64,000 bases of DNA from Spisula solida (Eukaryota > Mollusca > Bivalvia > Venerida > Mactridae): the NCBI GenBank assembly GCA_947247005.1, contig OX365956.1, positions 14,900,089 through 14,964,088 on the forward strand, written 5' to 3'. Shown here in pieces: positions 62,101-64,000 of this stretch (the first letter of the stretch is position 1; each line of letters begins with the position of its first letter). The notes beneath the pieces are model-generated. The model did not search any database and was not told the DNA's origin. It saw only the letters and a list, made by a program, of their open reading frames with translations. Both the position numbers and the translations under genes were made by a program.

Positions 62101-62396
62101 CGGGCCATTATGGAAAATAAGTAAGTGTCAAGCCCTGATCAATTTCATTATAAACACATTACCGTGAACTTATATATGACAGACTGTGCAGCAAATGATG
62201 TTGAGAACTTGCTAATCTAACTTTCAAATTATTTCAGCTTGAAAACCAGGTTTAGACATTCATTACATACTATGAACAATGTACATAAATAAATACTAGC
62301 TGTACTTGATTTTGAATTATACCTGCATGAGTGATCCAAGAATAAATGAGATGAGAAATGGATAAAGACCAGCATGAGTCAATGTTACAGGTAGTC
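36410..62396 (-). CDS. polytopic membrane protein, multi-exon, 5' end outside window
   Basis: At least thirteen minus-strand exons (a fourteenth is tentative) encode about 530 visible residues, mostly hydrophobic segments separated by short loops. I count roughly ten to eleven likely membrane spans, so it acts in a membrane, probably as a transporter, channel or receptor-like protein. Splice sites are GT-AG, and reading phase carries over from exon to exon with one break (53.7-55.6 kb), where a small exon is probably missed. A cytosolic-type acidic loop (MDDDNDDVADESS) follows the second visible span, and a cysteine-containing loop with an N-G-N-Q-T-like segment lies in the middle. The C-terminal 75 residues after the last span hold three or four N-x-S/T sequons, so the tail may be extracellular or lumenal. 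I do not recognise the family. The homeobox gene lies antisense in its intron 42905-53627. Confidence 0.75.
37313..37486 (-). CDS. membrane-protein gene, internal exon
   Basis: 174 nt, phase 2 in and out. Two spans are visible: LSFVAFGIVFFIAMM and INLEVALFIFLMLL, separated by an amphipathic loop (DPQGFLDMLEKFAS). The donor CAG|GTTTGT is somewhat weak. Confidence 0.75.
37691..37990. repeat. 55-bp tandem repeat, six copies
   Basis: Units begin GCATGCCCTTTGACCCC at about 37691, 37746, 37801, 37855, 37910 and 37964, with GGCCTACACATAAAAATGAG in each. It sits in an intron of the membrane-protein gene. Confidence 0.95.
38760..39090. repeat. dispersed repeat ending in GGAC/ACTG tail
   Basis: The body TTGCAAGCAATACAGAAGTCC, CCGGTTTTAAGCCATTTTC and TGTTGCCATAGCAACCACAA, followed by GACGGACGGACGGACA and a closing AACCGGTCGGGGAC, is repeated at 58720-59240. 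Confidence 0.9.
39145..39244 (-). CDS. membrane-protein gene, internal exon
   Basis: 100 nt, phase 1 in and phase 2 out. Encodes a hydrophilic loop with a C-S-C-C motif (KAPSTCSCCNTQ) leading into the next span. The phases match both neighbours exactly, which supports the exon strongly. Confidence 0.75.
39835..39998. repeat. hairpin repeat, about 160 bp
   Basis: The left arm has GAATCTTGAATTCATG, CATTACATACGAGTTTTATT and AAACTCGT; the right arm is its near-complement, ending CATGCAAGATTC. The apex region has ACTCGGCAAAGCCTC between ATGAC and GTCAT. No coding content. Confidence 0.85.
40564..40678 (-). CDS. membrane-protein gene, internal exon
   Basis: 115 nt, phase 0 in and phase 1 out. One strong span (WVAILVELFIVVSITVSYLT) is preceded by KNYPTFQ. 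The acceptor is TTTCAG and the donor GTAAGT. Confidence 0.75.
41708..41914. mobile_element. MITE family I, copy 2
   Basis: Ends TACTGTAAATTAA and ATTTTACAGTA; contains TTTTTCGAGGGAGTTTAATT, ACGACCCCACAAAAATTCA and ATACCCACAAAA. Confidence 0.85.
41965..42007 (-). CDS. membrane-protein gene, tentative small exon
   Basis: 43 nt that bridge the otherwise incompatible phases of exons 42809-42904 (phase 2 out) and 40564-40678 (phase 0 in). It encodes AALNGEISTIPLTS. The acceptor has a good pyrimidine tract (CTTCTGTTTTCAG); the donor TCG|GTTTGT is weak. A competing choice is a frame at 41024-41209. Confidence 0.45.
42062..42205 (-). mobile_element. tRNA-derived SINE, family 1, copy 2
   Basis: Diverged copy of 6808-6960 in the same orientation; shared GAGCATAGCCT, CTTTCTGCT, AAATATGGC, GTCGCCAGATTAG and AACCATTGAGCTACG. 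Confidence 0.85.
42537..42754. mobile_element. MITE family I, copy 3
   Basis: Same features as copy 2 with a slightly eroded right end (GATTTTACAGA). It lies 55 bp from an exon. Confidence 0.8.
42809..42904 (-). CDS. membrane-protein gene, internal exon
   Basis: 96 nt, phase 2 in and out. It finishes the span begun in 53628-53692 (SWAVLDIVP), then a loop with two cysteines (YSCNQGNQTVCYN, containing an N-Q-T sequon). The junction codon TG|G gives tryptophan. Confidence 0.75.
42972..43201. mobile_element. MITE family F, copy 1
   Basis: 230 bp with inverted ends TAAAGCCTAGGTCCCACTGA and TCAGTGGGACCTAGGCTTTA. The second copy is at 58490-58714, in another intron of the same gene. Confidence 0.9.
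43620..43859. mobile_element. MITE family G, copy 2
   Basis: The right end GATGCTTCGGGAGATTGGGGCC matches copy 1; the left end is eroded (GAGCCCGGATCTCCC). Internal inverted segments (CTGAGTTTATTACAG etc.) match 33266-33507 in part. Confidence 0.75.
44224..44361. mobile_element. MITE family H, copy 2
   Basis: Ends ATATGAGAGATCATG and GTGATCTCTCCTATA; shares AGCTAGCTATTGGTGAAT-type sequence, in reverse, with 36218-36366. Confidence 0.85.
45174..45413 (+). CDS. homeobox gene, coding exon 1
   Basis: 80 residues from ATG (context AACAAAAATGA) to CAG, followed by the donor GTTAGT, phase 0. Stops lie in frame shortly upstream. The peptide is S/T/D-rich with no domain. A further 5' untranslated exon cannot be excluded. 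Confidence 0.75.
45174..51670 (+). CDS. divergent TALE-class homeobox protein
   Basis: Two exons join in frame (45174-45413, 49883-51670) to give 675 residues. The homeodomain is near the C-terminus (about residues 581-645). It has the three-residue loop extension (HPYP between helices 1 and 2) and helix 3 WFANKRNR, which carries W48, F49, N51 and R53 expected for DNA contact. Residue 50 is alanine. K52 and N54 differ from the usual TALE pattern (A-R-R/K-R). The rest is low-complexity, Q/N/S/T-rich at about 187-306. It has a PPTY motif at 87-90 and a basic patch RSKRQR at 106-111 after an acidic run. Four psi-K-x-E motifs are present at K236, K408, K488 and K666. It should be a nuclear, sequence-specific transcription regulator. 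It is not a clear Pbx, Meis, Tgif, Irx or Mkx; a spiralian-specific TALE group is the likeliest home, from remembered families. It lies antisense within an intron of the membrane-protein gene. Confidence 0.88.
45943..46399. mobile_element. 457-bp TIR element inserted in a satellite unit
   Basis: Inverted ends CAGGTCTATTATATCG and CGATATAATAGACCTG, flanked on both sides by TTTAA. Neighbouring satellite units have uninterrupted AAAACTATTTAAGGTATTGA, which is the empty site, so the 5-bp duplication is directly visible. Each end holds further palindromic copies of CGATTTGTGTAT. No coding content; lies in the homeobox-gene intron. Confidence 0.9.
46400..47310. repeat. tandem repeat of about 157-169-bp units
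   Basis: The unit start GTCCAGAGCATAACTTGAAA recurs near 46531, 46688, 46849, 47018 and 47175, with an earlier partial at 45916. Each unit includes GGCAACTAGGAGAAGTGCAG, CCAAGAACCATAACTCT and TTATCTCCCTTT. It begins near GCGTCCGTCCGTCCAT, linking it to the GGAC-tail repeat family. Confidence 0.9.
47381..48395. mobile_element. 1.0-kb mariner-like element, non-coding
   Basis: Inverted ends TACGAGGGGTGTTCCAGAAA and (complement of right) TACGTAGGGTGTCCCAGAAG continue through TAATAGGACTTTT; insertion at TA. No transposase motif was seen, so it is a deletion derivative or old relic. Located in the homeobox-gene intron. Confidence 0.85.
48396..49882. other. 3' part of the homeobox-gene intron
   Basis: No exon-like or regulatory feature is recognised except a partial inverted segment at 49145-49300 with repeated GCGCT, TGGTAGCGC and GCTACC words; a similar cluster is near 40820-40960. 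The acceptor is TTTTCATAG at 49882. Confidence 0.5.
49883..51670 (+). CDS. homeobox gene, coding exon 2
   Basis: 595 residues plus TAA. It begins in phase 0 with VISKAPPPTY. The frame is open upstream of the first internal ATG (50045) back to the acceptor, and exon 1 joins in the same phase; both support the splice. Other frames over this region are shadows. Confidence 0.9.
   Translation, partial: VISKAPPPTYQEHIKRHLEDDSEEERSKRQRTTESSTLHHIPAAINTFYQTNSEMCKDRIIARSSPTYTQSLDVLQARYTNNQCVIGNTPSTVNVNNTVQTILPADSTQQVQQSYKQGQQQQSAMNIIVPSNQSSNARQQNYLPWRNSPMATNQIKVERRQQQAYISPAVDQNIQHLQLVADQTNGIQLQQCLVTHQIQTIQPQLFQPYTVQTQNDAAVPSHVLPLFDVPVPMILSTPGCTQQPQKNVIINKSNFPSNTVNTTPNMTMVSAGIQQCEPRVNTSSSNQLMPKVINSVSNTTQTETPFNLTNLRAAMGCDDNKINEHHVKQEPKTPVGKLAPHSALDSPGLDSRFTESLYNLLGSPPPDSPMSKNHIMGDLQALLNRECKKEIIPQSLFGMQGSNRETVKHENLFERERNLQERFSTLQAKNPEEVHQLSSMFRYQSALIETDRFRTLHESQYPGSYKDSINRKYDNQLHKVMDRVERSIQLLETSNKENQSKKTIKIRPHLSKESVKLMENWYQQNLSHPYPTSHVIEMLAQAGNINVEQVKKWFANKRNRSSNTRSLTEIAMQKRKLGQMPGDLVKAENTQVYQY
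51383..51577 (+). other. TALE homeodomain
   Basis: Helix 1 is SKESVKLMENWYQQNL, loop SHPYP, helix 2 TSHVIEMLAQAG, helix 3 NVEQVKKWFANKRNRS. The tryptophan, phenylalanine and asparagine of the recognition helix are intact. The domain lies wholly in exon 2, without the internal intron found in some TALE genes. Confidence 0.93.
51671..52550 (+). other. probable 3' untranslated region and flank of the homeobox gene
   Basis: Coding stops at 51670. No canonical AATAAA follows closely; ATTAAA at 52110 is a weak candidate. The transcript end cannot be fixed from sequence alone. Confidence 0.35.
52550..53290. repeat. dispersed repeat with (GGAC)n tail
   Basis: Starts GCCCCACATCTTTGATGAGG, passes AGAACGCTTTGCCCTAGGATC and ends with GGACGGACGAACGGACGAAC plus CCCCATCTATCGATAGGGGGG. 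Related to 33600-33890 and (reverse) 56500-56705. Confidence 0.85.
53628..53692 (-). CDS. membrane-protein gene, internal exon
   Basis: 65 nt, phase 0 in and phase 2 out. Encodes IQNFRLAIILGLFTCTALNI, a strong span, ending in a split codon completed by 42809-42904. The upstream junction does not match exon 55609-55708, so a small exon is likely missing in between. Confidence 0.7.
53817..53930 (-). repeat. dispersed repeat, uninterrupted copy
   Basis: Reverse-orientation copy of the repeat at 1861-2065 but without the palindrome. It serves as the empty site for that insertion. Confidence 0.7.
54042..54240. repeat. SINE-like repeat
   Basis: AGCAACTTCTCCACATGTG, ATTTTCATGGAATGGTATGACC and GGAATTGAGCCCAG...CCACTGGACCACA resemble a tRNA-related element (box-B-like GGGAATTGAGCCC). 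Related segments are at 42410-42530 and 60300-60475. Confidence 0.65.
54493..54583. mobile_element. decayed palindromic element, copy 2
   Basis: Arms ACAAAAAATTATGT and ACATAATTTTTTGT pair, and the region around CCTGGTACG matches the palindrome at 1931-2005. CG positions there have become TG or CA here. Confidence 0.65.
54770..55066 (-). mobile_element. tRNA-derived SINE, family 2, copy 2
   Basis: Diverged same-orientation copy of 15955-16262; shared CGCCACCAGAAA, GGGGGATAGTGCATGATACAG, TAAAGCATCATACACGGG and TAGGTGGAAAACACTGAAAA. Confidence 0.85.
55119..55263. mobile_element. 145-bp MITE with GGGCCC ends
   Basis: Inverted ends GGGCCCATATTCCCAAAAAT and ATTTTTGCGAATATGGGCCC. AT-rich interior; single copy in the window. 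Confidence 0.8.
55609..55708 (-). CDS. membrane-protein gene, internal exon
   Basis: 100 nt, phase 0 in and phase 1 out. Encodes VIVTFYVGASIHRDIVDD and then FGAPFLMGTVAL, the end of one span, a short polar loop and the start of another. The donor TTG|GTAATA leaves a phase that does not fit the next exon found. Confidence 0.7.
55740..56000. repeat. dispersed repeat ending in GACA tail
   Basis: Contains AGAGCTGTCGCCATTCGG, AGGGCCATAATTCTG and GACAGACAGACAGATGGAC and closes with TACCCCCTTACAACTCGTTG. Same architectural type as the GGAC-tail repeats. Confidence 0.8.
56321..56438 (-). CDS. membrane-protein gene, internal exon
   Basis: 118 nt, phase 2 in and phase 0 out. Two spans: YIIPVFVWVLTFAIIFAL and VVSVLTFFKGSLLLG. 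The acceptor is TTACAG (an alternative TTTCAG 6 bp upstream breaks the phase) and the donor is GTAAGT. Confidence 0.78.
56500..56705 (-). repeat. dispersed repeat, reverse copy
   Basis: Reverse-orientation relative of 52555-52750, with GATCCTAGGGCAAAGAGTTC, GACAGACAGACGCAAAGC and CATCAAAGATGGGGGGCAT. Confidence 0.8.
56940..57160. mobile_element. MITE family I, copy 4
   Basis: Ends TACTGTAAAGTCACATA and TTATTTTACAGTA; carries the family words TTTTTGTGGGGTCGTAAATT and CGTGGGGATTATATTTCGTGG. Confidence 0.85.
57625..57827. repeat. dispersed repeat, copy 2
   Basis: Matches 13375-13500; words AACCTCTGTAGAGCAACAACC, CCAATATTTGCAG and CAAAGGGTCT. Abuts the donor of the next exon. Confidence 0.7.
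57828..57968 (-). CDS. membrane-protein gene, internal exon
   Basis: 141 nt, phase 2 in and out. Encodes LLPSVEEKSLICIGSLVYPV followed by YYIFSMALLISYALAG, one or two spans, ending in SEAYGSLIGI. The acceptor is GGCACAG and the donor is GA|GTAAGT. Overlapping frames on the plus strand are shadows. Confidence 0.78.
58251..58340 (-). repeat. triplicated splice-donor region
   Basis: Three head-to-tail 30-bp units each carry ATTACAGTT followed by GTAAGT, GTGAGT or GTAAGT on the minus strand. Only the first donor keeps an open frame; the next codons after it are TTG TAA. Confidence 0.85.
58321..58453 (-). CDS. membrane-protein gene, internal exon
   Basis: 133 nt, phase 1 in and phase 2 out. Encodes PVLAGHVIIPKDTNIQPPNL, then the span LHLLGNLFLGCGVRQFFDIV. 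The donor used is the first of three tandem copies. Confidence 0.78.
58490..58714. mobile_element. MITE family F, copy 2
   Basis: Ends AAAGCCTAGGTCCCACTGAG and CTCAGAGGGACCTAGGCTT; 225 bp, close to copy 1 along its length. It lies about 35 bp upstream of an acceptor. Confidence 0.9.
58715..59245. repeat. dispersed repeat, 1.5 tandem bodies with ACTG tail
   Basis: Copy of 38760-39090 in which the body (GTTGCCATAGCAACCACAAT, CCCCCTATCC) occurs twice. Ends with a long (ACTG)n at 59086-59187 and CAAAAACCGGTAGGGGA. Confidence 0.9.
59086..59187. repeat. (ACTG)n microsatellite
   Basis: About 25 ACTG units. The minus-strand frame reads as serine-glutamine-valine repeats and is not a gene. Confidence 0.97.
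59690..59945. repeat. dispersed repeat, copy 2
   Basis: Same-orientation copy of 24040-24270, longer in the middle. It ends about 50 bp before the donor of exon 59998-60076. Confidence 0.8.
59998..60076 (-). CDS. membrane-protein gene, internal exon
   Basis: 79 nt, phase 0 in and phase 1 out. Encodes an entirely hydrophilic acidic loop (EDVHPLNEETEFLMDDDNDD and VADESS), probably cytosolic. Donor GTAAGT. Confidence 0.75.
60761..60829 (-). CDS. membrane-protein gene, internal exon
   Basis: 69 nt, phase 0 both ends, 23 residues: the end of a span (ALLIYFF) and TDLLQRVYAIQMKTHS. Of two candidate donors only GTAGGT keeps the following exon open. Confidence 0.75.
60956..61154. mobile_element. MITE family D, internally deleted copy
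   Basis: 199 bp. The left end ACTGCCTTACACATTGGTGTAT is joined directly to sequence equal to the right 150 bp of 21034-21576 (AATACTCAGTGGGCGATATC onward). The middle, including the palindrome, is missing. Confidence 0.85.
61400..62322. other. intron sequence with a palindromic region
   Basis: No exon is recognised. An imperfect inverted pair (GTGTTTTCGGTGTAAGATC near 61425 and TCTTACACCGAAAACACAA near 61550) bounds about 145 bp, a probable small foldback element. The rest is unremarkable AT-rich sequence. Confidence 0.55.
62323..62396 (-). CDS. membrane-protein gene, most 5' exon visible
   Basis: 74 nt, phase 1 in and phase 0 out. Encodes LPVTLTHAGLYPF and then the span LISFILGSLMQ, continuing into 60761-60829. 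The acceptor TTTCAG at 62397-62402 and the first 36 bases are the parental sequence of the adjoining minisatellite. Which copy of the acceptor is used in vivo cannot be told from sequence. Confidence 0.7.
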
Positions 62397-64000
62397 CTGA
62401 AATGGAAAAAACCAGCATGAGTCAATGAAACAGGTAGTCCTGAAATGGGTACAGACCAGCATGAGTCGATGTAACAGGTACATGTAGTCCTGAAATGGAT
62501 ACAGACCAGCATGAGTCAATGTAACAGGTAGTCCTGAAATGGAAACAGACCAGCATGAGTCAATGTAACTGGTAGTCCTGAAATGGATATGGACCAGCAT
62601 GAGTCAATGTAACAGGTAGTCCTGAAATGGATACAGACCAGCATGAGTCAATGTAACAGGTAATCCTGAAATGGATACAGACCAGCATGCGTCAATGTTA
62701 CAGGTAGTCCTGAAATGGATACAGACCAGCATGAGTCAATATAACAGGTAGTCCTGAAATGGATACAGACCAGCATGAGTCAATGTAACAGGTAGTCCTG
62801 AAATGGAAACAGACCAGCATGAGTCAATATAACAGGTATTCCTGAAATGGATACAGACCAGCATGAGTTAATGTTACAGGTAGTCCTGAAATGGATACAG
62901 ACCAACATGAGCAAATGTTACTGGTTATGAGTCCAGAAATGGATAGATACAGACCAACATGAGTCAATGAAACAGGTAGTCCTGAAATGGATACAGACCA
63001 ACATGAGTCAATGTTACAGGTAGTCCTGAAATGGATACAGACCAGCATGAGTCAGTGTAACAGGTAGTCCTGAAATGGATACAGACCAGCATGAGTCAGT
63101 GTAACAGGTAGTCCTGAAATGGATACAGACCAGCATGAGTCAATGTTACAGGTAGTACAGGTAGTCCTGAAATAGATACAGACCAACATGATCCAATGTT
63201 ATAGGTAGTCCTGAAATGGATACAGACCAGCATGAGTCAATGTTACAGGTAGTCCTGAAATGGATACAGACCAGCATGAGTCAATATAACAGGTAGTCCT
63301 GAAATGGATACAGACCAGCATGAGTCAATGTAACAGGTAGTCCTGAAATGGAAACAGACCAGCATGAGTCAATATAACAGGTAGTCCTGAAATGGATACA
63401 GACCAGCATGAGTTAATGTTACAGGTAGTCCTGAAATGGATACAGACCAACATGAGCAAATGTTACTGGTTATGAGTCCAGAAATGGATAGATACAGACC
63501 AACATGAGTCAATGAAACAGGTAGTCCTGAAATGGATACAGACCAACATGAGTCAATGTTACAGGTAGTCCTGAAATGGATACAGACCAGCATGAGTCAG
63601 TGTAACAGGTAGTCCTGAAATGGATACAGACCAGCATGAGTCAGTGTAACAGGTAGTCCTGAAATGGATACAGACCAGCATGAGTCAATGTTACAGGTAG
63701 TACAGGTAGTCCTGAAATAGATACAGACCAACATGATCCAATGTTATAGGTAGTCCTGAAATGGATACAGACCAGCATGAGTCTATGTTACAGGTAGTCC
63801 TGAAATGGATACAGACCAGCATGATTCAATGTTACAGGTAATCCTGAAATGGATACAGACCAGCATGAGTTAATGTAACAGGTAGTCCTGAAATGGATAC
63901 AGACCAGCATGAGTCAATGTTACATGTAGTCCTGAAATGGATACAGACCAGCATGAGTCAATGTTACAGGTAGTCCTAAAATAAAACTGTACAAAGTACT
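62355..64000 (-). repeat. 44-bp exon-derived minisatellite
   Basis: About 36 units of roughly 44 bp fill the window to its edge. On the minus strand each reads CCATTTCAG, GACTACCTGTAACATTGAC, TCATGCTGGTCTGTAT. The first nine bases equal the splice acceptor and the rest equals the start of exon 62323-62396. A few units carry insertions such as GTTATGAGTCCAG or a duplicated GTAGTACAG. Minus-strand frames in the array are by-products. Confidence 0.95.

Noticed and set aside
36410..62396. Assignment of the membrane protein to SLC6, SLC44, anoctamin or TMEM168 families
   Set aside because: Span order and loop motifs do not match the signatures I remember for these families.
62270..63593. Minus-strand open frames of 71-80 residues in the right-edge array
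   Set aside because: Generated by the 44-bp satellite; the peptide cycles through frames and is not a gene.

Overview
This is a eukaryotic, animal genomic window. It is AT-rich and intron-containing, and most of it is dispersed repeats. The best-supported gene is a divergent TALE-class homeobox gene. Together with the repeat style (tRNA-headed SINEs, many small terminal-inverted-repeat elements, microsatellite-tailed repeats ending in runs of GGAC or ACTG), this suggests a lophotrochozoan, most likely a bivalve mollusc. The taxon is inferred; no marker gene proves it.

Layout. From 1 to about 36.4 kb I see no gene. This stretch holds nested transposon remains: small MITEs at 1-2.5 kb; a 7.4-kb element with very long inverted arms at 4.1-11.5 kb, packed with GCCGAAAACAAA motifs and flanked by an 11-bp direct repeat; an older outer inverted-repeat pair at 3.58-3.85 and 16.92-17.20 kb; a 21-bp satellite at 17.46-18.19 kb; a decayed mariner at 19.4-20.4 kb; a 14-bp satellite at 22.5-23.25 kb; and nested MITEs at 21-31 kb.

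From 36.4 kb to the right edge runs a minus-strand gene for a polytopic membrane protein. At least 13 coding exons are visible (a 14th is tentative), and splice phases agree across almost all junctions. The stop codon is at 36410-36412 and the 5' part lies beyond 64000. I do not recognise the family. One small exon between 53.7 and 55.6 kb appears to be missing from my model.

Within one intron of that gene (42.9-53.6 kb), on the opposite strand, sits the two-exon TALE homeobox gene (45174-51670, 675 residues). Its product should be a nuclear DNA-binding regulator with several sumoylation-type motifs. The two genes show no obvious functional link; the relation is positional, one nested antisense inside the other.

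The most unusual structure is at the right edge. A 44-bp minisatellite (62.36-64.0 kb) is made of the intron-exon boundary of the membrane-protein gene. Each unit carries the 3' splice site and the first codons of exon 62323-62396. The unit length equals the distance between two copies of a 7-bp direct repeat that straddle the boundary, so the origin of the satellite can be read directly. The same gene also has a tandemly triplicated splice donor at 58251-58340.
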